DNA from: Monoplex corrugatus
Lineage: Eukaryota > Mollusca > Gastropoda > Littorinimorpha > Ranellidae
DNA: 64,000 bases
Direction: 5' to 3'
Assembly: GCA_030674185.1 (NCBI GenBank)
Contig: JAPXFY010000026.1
Span: 56,096,752 to 56,160,751 of the forward strand
Shown: positions 1 to 62,058 of the stretch, piece after piece
Numbering within the stretch: the first letter of the stretch is position 1
Layout: each line of letters starts with the position of its first letter
Program-made: the position numbers and the translations under genes
The notes under the pieces: generated by a model
What the model saw: the letters and a program-made list of their open reading frames with translations, nothing else
Told to the model about the DNA's origin: nothing
The model's database searches: none

Positions 1-56
1 TGTGTATGAGAGAGAGAGAGAGAGAGTGTGTGTGTGTGTGTGTGTTTGCATGCATG
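1..56. repeat. GA then GT microsatellite
   Basis: A short (GA)n run passes into (GT)n at the left edge of the window. The ORF that covers it is low-complexity and not a gene. Positions 57-350 show nothing recognisable. Confidence 0.9.
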
Positions 57-357
57 TGTGTGTGTTTATGCATGCAATAGTTGTACATAAAATTATAATC
101 AATATTTTGAATGAAGATAAAAACAGAAAAATTCTAATCCATATACAGGAAAAACATTACAACTTCAGTATTACAGCATTAATACCTTGACAATCAAAAT
201 TCCTCACAAATTATGAACTATTCGCATATCATACATCACAATTTACATACAAACAAAGATTTGAAAAAGTTTCTTAAAGTATTTCAGTCTCTTTCCCAAT
301 CAATTTCTCCCCTATCCTTTCCTCAGCTGTACACATACAGTGATACACACACATGCT

Positions 358-487
<130 letters not shown>

Positions 488-569
488 TTGCTCTATAGGC
501 CCTTATACAAAATACTGTTATACAGGCAGGAGAGATTATCCTGATGACAAACTTGCAAACTAAGGCTCT

Positions 570-1409
570 TCAGGTTAGATGAGTTTGAAAGAGGTGGGTT
601 TTCAGGTGCCGTTTGAAGGTTGAGAAACACTTAGTTTTTCTGAGAGACAGTGGTAGAGAGTTCCATACATTTGGGCCAAAGACAGAGAAAGATATTTTAC
701 CAAAGGTGTCTAGAGAGAAGCGAGGAACAGTCAACAGTGAGGTGTCAGAAGAGCGGAGCGTTCGAGAAGGTTTGTAACCCTGCAGGAGGTTGGCAAGATA
801 GGATGGCATGTTCTCGTGATAGATACACTGAAAGCAGAGACAGGCAACTTTATATTGAATCCTAGCCTTTACCGGGAGCCAATGAAGTGTTCTAAGCAGA
901 GATTTTGCACTCTCACGCCTGGGCTTGCGGAGAACAAGGCGAGCCGCATGGTTCTGTATGCGCTGAAGTTTAGATAGTTGATTGTCATGGAGACCTGCGA
1001 ATAGAGAGTTACAATAGTCCAGTCTAGATAGTATGAAAGAGACAGCAAGCTTGTTGGTAGCATCAGTGGAAAGGAAGGAGCGAATCTTACCAATTCTGCG
1101 TAGCTGATAGTACAGAGTACGGCACAACTGTTTGACATGGGCTTCCATAGACAGTGTTTCATCCAGATAGAAGCCAAGGTTTCTAACAGTTTGTGAGAAA
1201 GATACATCACAACCAGAGATAGACATGGGGGCATGAGTAACCTGATTGACCTTTGACTTAGTACCAGTAACAATAAGCTCAGTTTTATCATCATTCATCT
1301 TCAGCTTGTTTTCACTCATCCACTTGGAGACATCCTCTATACAATCTCTCAGACTGCACGCAAGAGCGTCAAAATCTGATATGTCATGTTCCTGTGATTC
1401 TTGACACAA
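570..1409 (-). mobile_element. 5'-truncated non-LTR retrotransposon, RT C-terminal part (CR1/Jockey-like)
   Basis: An open frame of 279 codons on the minus strand encodes the end of a reverse transcriptase and the region after it. Visible landmarks, in order, are WMSENKLKMNDDKTELI (thumb-side RT motif), NLGFYLDE, SRLDYCNSLFAGL, KLQRIQNHAARLV, HWLPVKARIQYK, a YKPSRTLRSS box, FGPNVWNSLP and a final FKRHLKTHLF. This order is typical of CR1/Jockey-type non-LTR elements in animals. The endonuclease and catalytic FADD part are missing, as expected of a 5'-truncated insertion. The frame is intact over its whole length, so the copy is fairly young. It is not a host gene. Clade assignment needs a tree. 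Confidence 0.85.
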
Positions 1410-1410
1410 T

Positions 1411-1455
1411 GGTCATAGAAGACTACAAGTAGATGAAGAAGACTACAAGTAGATG
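1411..1455. repeat. short direct duplication
   Basis: The motif GAAGACTACAAGTAGATGA occurs twice in tandem at the 5' truncation point of the LINE fragment, between it and the next LINE relic. It may mark the insertion joint. Confidence 0.7.
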
Positions 1456-1456
1456 A

Positions 1457-1915
1457 TCATTTGTAAAGGTAGAAGTGAACAAATATATTTGAAATGCAAT
1501 GTCTACAAAGACTTATTTTCAAATAAGTAGGAATGCAATTCAGGTGCTTAAATGATATATGACAGTTGTATCTGTTACTATTCTTTACATGGGTATTCCA
1601 AATCTGCCATTTATAATCAATCAATCTTTCATGAAAAGCATGAATAAAACCATTGACATCCCCAACACTCGGGTTTAACCAAACATAACCAAACCCATAC
1701 TCATATAATATCAGTTTTATTTTAGTCACCTAGTTTTTCTTTCCTCTACCATCTAACTGGAACAACGTATACATATGTAAGCTTTGCAGGGCAGCCTATG
1801 GGATTCCATTCCAGTCATCTGTAACTAGTATTTCATATATATAACAATAGAAAGCAAGCTTATCGAATATCTGCTTGTCTCACCATAAACTAAATCATTA
1901 GTTGTTCAAAGTGAT
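1457..1915 (-). mobile_element. decayed LINE remnant related to the element at 14-19.8 kb
   Basis: The minus-strand frame contains YGFGYVWLNPSVGDV, then FHERLID and NRYNCHISFKHL. These match, in order, the segment after the RT in the large LINE of this window (FNIVWLQQGVGDV, FKQRLVD, DRYESYRSFK at about 19250-19430). Further upstream on the same strand (about 1880-1910) a trace like MVYGETSRY resembles MVYGDLGRYP of that element. The copy has stops and is truncated. It is a second, older member of the same or a sister family. Confidence 0.65.
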
Positions 1916-2219
1916 AGAGAAATTTCTTCAAAGCAAACAGCAGGTGATGAAGCGTACAGTATGAAGAGGACTGGTCCAAGTACAGAACTTGATGGACCCC
2001 GTATCTAAGTATAACTGGCAGGCACTTGGGCTCATGTTACCATTACTGGCTGAAAACAGATATACAGGTATGACAGCAACCAAGAAAAATCACAAACCTG
2101 GATTCCTTCTGTATGCTTCAGGTGAGAAAGAAGGATGGGGTGGTTGAAGGTATCATGAATGGCAGAAAGAACAAGTAGAGACGTTCCAGTAACTATGGTT
2201 TATACTGTTGCTATTCTTT
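1916..2219. other. no recognised feature
   Basis: No coding exon, tandem repeat or element end was seen here. It is ordinary AT-rich intergenic or 5'-flanking DNA. Confidence 0.5.
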
Positions 2220-2620
2220 ATTCTTGTATTAGTCTGTGGTTGAGCCCAGGGTAGACTATACTGCAGTGGAGTGTATGGCCTTGTGACCAAAATACCTGCC
2301 ATGAATCCAGAAATCCAGATTCAAGTCAGATTGGTCAGGATTTTTCTCTCCCACCCCCCACCTCCTTAGACCGTAATTAGTAGTCTAAGTGCTCATCATT
2401 TGGACAAAACAATAAACTAAGGTCCCATGTGCAGCACTCACTCAGTGCATGTTAAAGATCCCTTGCCAACCAAAGAATTGTCTGTATAAGAATCCTCCTT
2501 CAAGGTAAACAGAAATGCATGCATATAGACCAAACAAAATGGGAAGGGAATGAGTCACACTGCATTATTGCAACACTCTCCTGGGTAAGAGTAGCCTGAA
2601 TTTCCAATGGCAAATTAGTT
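2220..2620 (+). mobile_element. degenerate tRNA-derived SINE-like repeat
   Basis: The segment has a weak A-box-like stretch (TGGAGTGTATGG, about 2268) and a weak B-box-like stretch (AGATTCAAGTC, about 2328). A body follows with the phrase CAGTGCATGTTAAAGATCCC (about 2453). That phrase is the reverse complement of the GGATCTTTAACGTGCG-type phrase in other copies in this window (36.57 kb, about 6.81 kb). It looks like an old SINE-related repeat just upstream of exon 1. The boundaries are approximate. Confidence 0.4.
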
Positions 2621-2714
2621 GTGACTTAAACAAACTAAATACAACAGTGACTATAAATAACAGAATACAAAATGTATCCGTTACTGTGGGGTTACAGGAC
2701 CTCTAACAGTGACC

Positions 2715-53750
<51,036 letters not shown>

Positions 53751-55929
53751 TGGACATGTTTGCATGTCCTTTCCTTGCCTCAGACATTTGGCATCCAGTT
53801 AACCTGCAGGTCCACACACAGCCAGCCCTTCCTCCCTGTTGAGGGGACAACTCCTGTGCCTGTCTCATCAGTCAGTACCATCTGTTGTGATTGAGCAGCG
53901 CTGGTTTTGTCCTTTAGCATAACAGGGTCTGTAGTCTCACGTGGAAAACACCACCAAACTATGCACAATGATGATTCATCATGTCATGTCATTGCAGTGT
54001 GCTGTGCTGTGTTTGTGACTCAAATATCAGTACCATGGTAGTGATGATGATGTTTTGTTTTTACTATGGGCTGTTGTGATCTTTTGACAAGGTAATCACA
54101 ACATGTTGGCATAAAATCATTCAGATATCAAGTAATATGGGCTAGTGTTATCGTTTGACTAGCTGTAGGGAAACCATGTTGATTTAAAACACTGACAGTT
54201 GTGGATTTCATGAACGTTTTATATAGAAAACAGATTTTGTCAATAGATATATATATATATATATATAACTCCTTCCAGCCATCAGTTATCTGACCACCTT
54301 GGAGTGCCTTCTTATTAACTGACTAACTATGCATGGTACAAAACAAAGTTACTGTCAGTAAGCAGCTGGAGGAGCATGAAGACCACCACCAGCTTACAGG
54401 TTAACAGACAGAGAGAAAGTTGACATGCACTAGAATTTCAATCATTTTCTGCAAACTGCTGATGGCAACTTCCAGCAGCAGTATGAGCACACCCTAAATC
54501 AAGAGGTAAACATTCCACTGTAAAACACTGACATTAAAATGTTTATTGCTAGTTTGTGTATCTGCATGTCTGTTATCTGGTATCCAACATGTTGTTAGCT
54601 GTGATAATGTGTGTCATTGTTTGATTCATCAGAGTTTTGTTTTCATCTGTGCAAAGTATATGACATTTCATGTGCAATCATGATATACCGCATAATATAA
54701 CAATACAGTTATACATAGAACAATACAGTTCTAAGAGGATTGATTGAATGTCCTGCTTTCTGTATTTAGATGGCCTGTTAGTTGGCTGAGCCATAGACTG
54801 CATACACTGTGATGTATAAATCTCATGTTACTGATTCTACATGTATGAGGGAAATATTCCTGTAATGCTTTTGAAACAGACTGAAGACTTGTTAACGTTA
54901 TATGCTATGCTGGGGTAGGGGATTGGAGGAGCAGTTTATTACAGCATTAATCTTGTGTGGTTGTGACAAAAAAAAGTCACTTGTACAAAAAACAAGTTTT
55001 CTCACTTTTCGGAGACAATATCATCATACTGGGAACATTCCAGATGCTATGTAAAGAACAATCCAAATAATTACAGCAAAACTTGAAAGCCTCTGCATAA
55101 ACCCTACCTGCTGCCAAGGCCTTGAGATGCTACCTGACTTACTTATGGATACCAGAAACTCATGAAAAGAGAAAAAAAAAAGTTTCATGGAGGAAAGTAG
55201 ATAGACGCAACTTTTTGGCCAAGAGTACTTTGTCAAGCGTACATAAAAACCTACAAAGAAACAAATTTATCGTACTTAGGACAGAAACAATGGATAAGAT
55301 TATTTCCCTGAAAGACAGATTCCATTCAATATTCATGGGTTCTCTATACCAGTATCTGTCTTTGTGCCAGTTCACCACTGAAACAGAATGAAAGTTTTTA
55401 TAAGGAAAGTTATTTCTCCACTTGCTACATCGTTATTCGTTCCCTGTCAACCATACATGGAAAGACTGTTATTTTGGACGACCAGAAGTCAGCAGCCCTC
55501 ATCATGAAGTTCTTGGCAGTTTGAGCCTGAACCGGTCACATGTTTTATGCAAAGGTGGCATCAGACTCGGAGCCTTCCATATTTAAGTGTAAATATATGC
55601 TGTCATACATTTTTCAGTCACAGTGGCCAACAAATTAAACTGTTCTTTGCTGTCTATAGCTGTATGTTGGATCCTTGATTATGAAACGCATGACAATGAT
55701 TCTTCATCTTGAATGGAAGATTGTTTTTGTGGTTTGACCATTATAAGTCTCTCGAGAAATTGGAAGTTTGACGTTGTGAGAGTTGGCCCTTCCACTGTGA
55801 TATCTAAGTTTGTTGCTAAGTGCTGGTTTTGCCAAACTCACTGTCCTGACATTTATCTCGCACTTTTTCGCAGGCTGGCTGAGTCTTGTAACAGAGCGGT
55901 TGACTCATGATCTGATGTCTTGAGTTTAG

Positions 55930-56420
55930 TACATGAAATTAAAAACTGGCCCATTTGCTGCCTGTCTAAATGCACCAGTCATTCTGCTGGTGTCGCACAG
56001 GTCCTGTTCCCCCTTCCCCATTTCAAGACCTTTGGCAGTGCATAAAATTTTGTGCAGTCTCAAAGAGCCTGCCAGGTAACAAAAGTCAGATTGGACTGAT
56101 CGCATGTTTATTGCATGTTTATTGCATGTTTCATTTTCAGAGTGCGATGAATCAGTCTTGAATAAACTCCAAGTGTAATTTCTGTGCTGTATACTGGCCT
56201 GTTCACAGCCTGTCTTAATGCTTCCATTAGTCTGGAGATGTCAGCTTAGTGTTCCATAGGTTTTTCTCCCCACCTCCACTATTCAATACCTTGCCAGCAC
56301 ATATGGTTTTTCACAAGCTCTGGAAGTCTGCCAGATAATTATTAGCAGATTAGGTGAGTCCATATGGAATGGTCCCGAGTGTGATGAATTCTTGAACAAC
56401 ACCAAATTCCAAACACTGGC
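55930..56420 (+). repeat. dispersed repeat R, two further copies in tandem
   Basis: Two successive copies with CATTTCAAGACCTTTGGCAG (about 56018) and TCAATACCTTGCCAGCACAT (about 56282), each followed by GTCTGCCAG-type phrases, match the copy at 25430-25710. The second also carries CTTAATGCTTCCATTAGTCT and GTCAGCTTAGTGTTCCATAG. Confidence 0.7.
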
Positions 56421-56499
56421 CGTGCCAGGTCATGGCCTGACCTTAACTTCTGTCCAATGTATGTGCAATTCTATTGCAAAGTCTGTGATATCTCCACTT

Positions 56500-56518
56500 T
56501 TTTTTTTTTTTTTTTTTG
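56500..56518. repeat. T run inside a repeat copy
   Basis: About 18 T flanked by two copies of GTTTGTGATATCTC/GTCTGTGATATCTC. Confidence 0.8.
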
Positions 56519-56694
56519 AGTTTGTGATATCTCTGCATTACTTTTTCCTGTGCATGTGGGCCTTATGTCTTTAATGATTTTATTGTGTACAAGAACTGTT
56601 GGGAACTGACGATGACGATAAACATGAACATTGGCAGAGCTATCTATTAAACAATGATGAAAGTGTGACGTTACAAGTATGGTTAATTTATTCT

Positions 56695-56815
56695 CTTCTT
56701 ATGTATATGTGTCTGTGTATGCGTGTGTGTGCGTGCTTTGTCTGTGTGTGTATGTATGTGTATATGGTGTGCATGTAGGGTGTGTGTATGTGTGTAGTGA
56801 GTGTGTGTGTGCTCA
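56695..56815. repeat. GT-rich microsatellite
   Basis: (GT)n with TATG variants; opens spurious frames on both strands. Confidence 0.85.
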
Positions 56816-56959
56816 TTAACAATACAACCACAGATATTCCCTACCTGCTGCAACACAAAGACTGATGCAAACTGAAGCGTGCCGGTGTGGCCAAGGCTAG
56901 TCATGTATCCAGGCAACGGACTCTGAACACAGTTTTATCCTAACTGAAAATGTTATTAT

Positions 56960-57325
56960 GCTATCTACTGACAGGACAAATGTCTGATTATTCCATCCCT
57001 TGCCCAAATATCTGATTAGTCTGCCAGGATGAATGTCTGATAATACCCTCCCCCCTCCTCCTCCCAGTAGGACAAATGTTTGATTATATTATCACCTGAC
57101 AAGACAGATGTCTGATTATACTACCTCCTGACTGGACAAATTTCTGATTATGCTGCCACCCCGACATGATAAATACATGTCTGATTATGCAACCCCTGAC
57201 AGAATTGATGTTTGATTACACCATCCCTTGACAGGACAAATGTCTGATTATGCCATTCCATGAGAGGACAAATGTCTGATTATATCACCCCCTAAAAGGA
57301 CAGATGTTTGACTAGTCTATCCCAA
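56960..57325. repeat. degenerate ~40-bp tandem repeat
   Basis: GACAAATGTCTGATTAT followed by a CC-rich phrase (CCATCCCTTGACAG) recurs about ten times with irregular spacing of 30-45 bp. Confidence 0.75.
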
Positions 57326-58060
57326 AGACATTATGAAAATAGACCACTGGCATGATCACGTGACCCGTGCCAATTTGATCCACTCAGCCACCATATCCGT
57401 TAAGGCCAACTTGACACGAACATGGTGTGTACGTGCGTTGTTGGGTGTGCGCTCTAGTAGAGGCTGAGCATTGACTTGCAAAGCAAATATTGCGACTTGC
57501 ACTGGCATTCTGATGGTGTCACTGTGTTAATTTCCCCTCCACAATCTTCGTGGGGGAAAAAAATAGCACACACACACACACACGCACACACACAGAGTAT
57601 GAGTGACTCGTTTAGAGTATGTTGGTTATAAATCTATTCCAATGTTGTTTTTTATCAGTTTAAAGTATAATCTGTTTTTAGTTGAGAATTAGTAGTATTC
57701 TATATATACATACATATATTTTATATATATTTAAATATTATATATATGACTACATATATATGACTGAACGATGTCCAACGAAGCTGGCATTTGATGAATA
57801 GAAAGTCTATAGTGGCAGATCACACTTCTTTAAAACTTGGAAATGGGACACTCGATCTTGCCACATGATGTTTCAAATCTTCTGCAAACATCTTGTTGGG
57901 AGTGCAAGTCTCGCAGCGGTACTGCTCTGTACACAGCAATCTAAGTGGGGAGCCTGATGCCATTATCTTGCCGTGATCCTGTACATATCAAATAGAGAAT
58001 GCGTTTTGCACCTTGTCAGCTTAGAGACATCTCCAAGCATGGAGAATCTGATAGCACACA
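57326..58060. other. intergenic sequence, no gene seen
   Basis: A short CA run at 57568-57595 and TA-rich stretches at 57700-57765. Otherwise nothing recognised. Confidence 0.5.
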
Positions 58061-58061
58061 G

Positions 58062-58064
<3 letters not shown>

Positions 58065-58132
<68 letters not shown>

Positions 58133-58146
58133 ACACACACACAACA
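58065..58146. repeat. CA microsatellite
   Basis: An almost pure (CA)n tract of about 80 bp. From 58147 to 58895 no feature is recognised; an A run lies at 58500-58517. Confidence 0.95.
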
Positions 58147-58895
58147 GAGTGATGCTTCGTTGATGCTTTTTCATGACTTTGGTGACTATTTATTGCTTGT
58201 CAGTATTTCCAGTCATCATCAGATCAGGACATGATGTGCCAGGTGGTTTGATAGTTCTGGCTTCCGTGGGCTTCTTGGCTGCTGGTACTTGGACTAACTG
58301 AACTTAGGGTTGATGGTGTGTTGTGGAGCCGAAATGAGCGGCGTGGGATCAACGCCACTAAAATGGCGCATAAGGTGGAACGAAAAAAAAGGGCATTACG
58401 TTCCACTGATATTCTTTTTCCCCAGGGGATTTTGTCCTATGTCCTTGCATCTTGGATACATCACTTAAAGTCCAAAGCAGAGCAGCAAAGCTTGAAGAAG
58501 AAAAAAAAAAAAAAAACAATATCGCCGAAAGTCAACTGATAGGGAACAGCAAAGCCCAGGGTATGTCAACTCCGGCCCCAGTGTAATGTGTAGTTAGACA
58601 CCACTTTCTCCTTTGTCAAGAAGGTATTGCAGCGCTCAGATGATTCCATAGGCACAAACATCTTAACCGCCATGTGTTAAAAAGATCCAAATTAATCAGG
58701 GCATAAGCCATAGGCCTATGCATAAACCCAACGCATTAGCAAGGTTTTTAAACTTTTACTAGCTTCTGGGTTTTCTACGCTTATCACAACTCTTCCACTC
58801 AGTGCCTGGGAAAAATTAGATTGTTTCTAAAATTTCTTTGCAGACAACTTACACCTGTACTAGAAGACTAAGATTACAAATGAAGAGTAGGCCTA

Positions 58896-59070
58896 GTTGT
58901 CCCATAACCCTGAAATCGTAGGGGAGTGAAGTGGTAAAGGCCATAACTTTTATTGGGGCCAACATTATAAGGGCAGTGCTGATCTCCTCATCCTCGCTGC
59001 TTTACCTTTCTCTGACTGTGAAGACAGTCAGGTGTCCATTCACAGCTGGCTAGACTGCAGGCCACACGTC
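58896..59070 (-). repeat. minus-strand copy of the dispersed repeat seen at 11 kb
   Basis: The reverse complement carries CTTTACCACTTCACTCCCCT, ATTTCAGGGTTATGGGACAA and, on the other side, GGTAAAGCAGCGAGG. It matches one unit of the 70-bp array plus its flank at 11040-11180. Confidence 0.75.
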
Positions 59071-59077
59071 ATCATCA

Positions 59078-59911
59078 TCAAGTGCCTTGCCACATGACGT
59101 TGGCGATCATGGCCCTCCATATGAATCTATCCCTTGTTGCCGCAAGTACATCTTCCACCATCTCTGTCCTCAGCCACTCTGCAAGTCTGTCCAATATTTT
59201 TTCCCTGGGTCTACCTAGTGCTCTCTTTCCCTCCAGCTTTCCTGTTGTGACCGGGTGCTCTGATTTCCCTTTACTCATGAGATGGCCTATAAATGTTGCC
59301 TGTCTTTTCCTAATCTTCCTTATGAATGATCTTCTTGTGTCAGCCTCCATCAAGACTGCCTCGTTTGTTTTCTTTGCTGTCCGTGGAACTCTCAACATTC
59401 TCCTTAGAAACCCCATCTCGGCTGCCTCAATCTTGTTCTGGCTTTGCTTGATAACTGTCCACGTCTCACAACCGAATAACATTCACCATCATCATCAGGT
59501 GCCCTGCCGCATGGCATTGGCGACCATGGACCTCCATCCATCCCTATCTCTCGTTGCCCCTAGCATCTCCCCCACCCTCCTCATCCCCAGCCACTCTACA
59601 AGTCTCTCCCTGGATCTATCTGGTGCTCTCTTTCCCTCCAGCTTTCCCGTTGTGACCAGGTGCTCCAAATCCCCCTTCCTCATGAAATGGCCTATACATG
59701 TTGCCTGTCTTTTCCTAATCTTCTTTATGAGTGATCTACTTGTGTCTGCCTCCATCAAGACTGTCTCGTTTGTTTTCTTTGCTGTCCATGGAACTATCAA
59801 CATTCTTCTTAGAAACCACATCCCGAATAACATTATCGGTTCTATATAACATTCAAGAATTCTCTTTCTGATGTTAATTGATAGGCATTTGTTGGTAAGG
59901 ATGCTTTTCAT
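59078..59911 (-). mobile_element. two tandem RTE-like C-terminal fragments
   Basis: Two minus-strand frames (59482-59078 and 59911-59495) encode the same C-terminal block: MLFGCETWTV or IEPIMLFG, FLRRMLRVPRTAKKTNE, TRRSFIRKIRKRQATFIGHL, GKLEGKR, LAATRDRFIWRAMIANVM. They lie head to tail in the same orientation, with matching 3' ends (VMWQGT and AMRQGT). The second lacks some residues (a short deletion at GMWFLRR). Relatives of the relic at 33230-35020. Confidence 0.85.
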
Positions 59912-60196
59912 CTTATTGATTGCTGTTTTGGCTGGGCCGATTCAGCTAGCTATTTCTGATGTGCACGCTGCACACACACATAAAATCCCACGGGCGTGAT
60001 TCGCACCCGTGCAAACACTTGCAGGCAGATTGGAAAATGAGTGATCTACTTCGTAGCTACATAGACCTCTAAATGCAGACTCCAGTTTCATACAATGTCT
60101 CAGCAAACAGCTCACATCCAAGGCTGGAAAATGGAGATGATAAATGTAGACCAGGTTTGTACAGTTCTCCAAGTCTGCCGTTTTGGTTTCAATTTC

Positions 60197-60382
60197 TTAA
60201 CCCTTTGACTCCCGCACCCTATCCACCAACTGCAAAAAACAACCCTTTGATTCTCTCACCCTATCCACAGTTTCCTTGCTGGTGGATAGGGTGAGAGAAC
60301 CAAAGGGTTAAGTTTTCGATGTGGTAAAATGGTTGGCAATTGCTTGATGCTGGTGGACAGGGTACGGAAGTCAAAGGGTTAA
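60197..60382. mobile_element. TTAA-bounded MITE with nested hairpin (piggyBac-like)
   Basis: 186 bp starting TTAACCCTTTGACTCCCG and ending with the inverted sequence up to AAAGGGTTAA. The outer inverted repeats match at 29 of 32 positions. Inside, an almost perfect second inverted repeat (60241-60268 against 60282-60309, 27 of 28 pairs, 13-nt loop) repeats the same CCCTTTGA...CCCTATCCAC motif. It shares TTAACCCTT ends with the piggyBac-like element in intron 10, so it may be mobilised by that kind of transposase (inference). Confidence 0.85.
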
Positions 60383-60545
60383 GATGACGTCTCTGCGCTC
60401 GGCATGAATTTCATATGCACTAACGTCACAGGCGCTATGTGAAGGTGGTCATGGCACAAGCCTTAAGCATGCATAGAAACCTATGAGCTGGCCAGGTTCT
60501 GAGGTCCTACCTAGCCTATGTTTAGTCTAGTCTGCATTTTTTTTT
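60383..60545 (-). repeat. minus-strand copy of the repeat at 11.93-12.12 kb
   Basis: Plus-strand GATGACGTCTCTGCGCTCGG, CATATGCACTAACGTCACAG and CCTAGCCTATGTTTAGTCTA are reverse complements of phrases at 12110, 12075 and 11960. The MITE ends exactly at the start of this repeat. Confidence 0.75.
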
Positions 60546-61240
60546 TTTTTTTACTAGTGTTGTATCAGTCTATCATTGGAATGATCTAGGTTACATGTAA
60601 ATGACATGTGTATCTGTGTATCCTATCTTCAAAGAAAAGAACAGATAAATAAATAAATAATTAAAGGTCTGAATCACAACACAACTAGCCACTCAGTGTA
60701 AACTTGTCTCACATCACAGACCCCCCCCCCCTCCCCCCCCCCCCTTGAGTTTATGCACAAAGCCTCCGCTGCTTAACAACAAGATAAAGACATTTCTTTA
60801 ATCGTAGCCCTGCGAATATGTCGTCCACTTCCGAGGAAAGAAAAGAGGGAAAAAAAGAGGAAACAAATAAACAAACAAAGAATAAATAACCATATAAATA
60901 AAGGAGTATGTAGATAAGTAGACGAGTAAGAAATGGGAAAGAGCAAATAACAGTAAATACACACATGTACACATAACCCCCACAGAAACACGTACACATA
61001 CATACATTTATACATACACACTCATATCCACACAACACGATGGCCGACAAGAAGAAGAAGAACAACAACAAGAACAACAACAGCAACAACAACAACAAAA
61101 ATGAAACACTCATACATAATGTGCTCACATATATACCAACCAATATCGATACAGTAGATAATAAAACAAAATAAAAGGTAGACAAAATATCATGACAGAC
61201 TTTAGACACATAGACAACAATCAACAAATAGACCACAAAC
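60546..61240. other. no gene; C run and A-rich stretches
   Basis: C runs at 60721-60744; AAC/CAA-rich stretches at 60865-60885 and 61040-61100. The minus-strand frames here are low-complexity. Confidence 0.5.
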
Positions 61241-61259
61241 ACTCAGACAGATAGTGTGA

Positions 61260-61760
61260 CAAACTTGCCGGTCTCCAGTTGTCTTTTTCCCTGTCTTCAC
61301 TTTTCCTTTATCTCTGTTTCAGGAAAAGCCCAAACATTTTCCATTCCACGCTGTAAGAGTCTGCACAGTGTTACTTTTGAGATGGTACCACTGTTAGTCT
61401 GATTAATGACAGCTCTTGATTTTCCTGTCATTGTGGATTTCCGGCCACTTCCTCTATCTGTTCCTTTTTGGGTAAGACATTCGATGGTATAGTGACTCGC
61501 ATTTTGTTTGCGAAGGTATGATTTTAAGCGTCTAAGGACCTCAGACTTCCCCGAGGGAGAATTTTTGTTGTAATGGCATTGCCTGCAAGTTTATCGGCAC
61601 GTTCATTTCCCTTAACACCAGTGTGTCCGGGGCAGTAGATCCACGTGAGATTTTGTAGGTCGATACTGCTCATTGCTTTGTGCCATTCTGGGGTTCCTAT
61701 TCCATTTTGCACTTTTTGAAGTAGATTCATCAAGTCAGTCAGGATGAAAGCTGGAGCACC
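61260..61760 (-). mobile_element. RNase H domain fragment of a non-LTR retrotransposon
   Basis: The minus-strand frame at 61733-61524 has LTWIYCPGHTGVKGNERADK then LAG, the C-terminal RNase H core with its conserved His and Asp. Further along the same strand (to about 61300) are traces of the tail found after RNase H (GTDRGSGRKST, NQTNSGTISK). RNase H marks I/Ingi-type elements, so this is a different family from the others here. 5' truncated. Confidence 0.8.
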
Positions 61761-62058
61761 CTGACTGCCTCATACACCTTCAGGCGTGGGACTCACTAAG
61801 TGGTTTCTGCGCTGTATATATAAGATCAACCACATGTACCAAATGCACATTCAAAATTCATCATTAATTGCTAATAATCACCGATGCAAACAGTAATTTT
61901 AATCATTCAGTTTAGCCATACGTCTTAACTTAAACACGTGAACAAATGAAAATAAATATGTCTAGAAATAATGATATTGAAGAAAGGAAAGCAAAAGAAA
62001 AAGAACAAATAGAAACAACTTCTACTTCCATAGACTGTGTTTAGTTGTCTCACCAGTC
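61761..62058. other. no recognised feature
   Basis: AT-rich sequence between two retroelement fragments. Confidence 0.5.

Larger units (their letters stand above)
53751..56690. other. 3' UTR and downstream flank of the host gene
   Basis: No further exon is seen. Candidate polyadenylation signals are ATTAAA at 54533 and about 55636, and AATAAA near 56159. None can be chosen from sequence alone. A TA run lies at about 54247-54267. Confidence 0.5.

Noticed and set aside
60751..61242. 163-codon minus-strand hydrophobic frame
   Set aside because: Comes from A-rich plus-strand sequence read as Leu/Phe/Val on the minus strand; low complexity.
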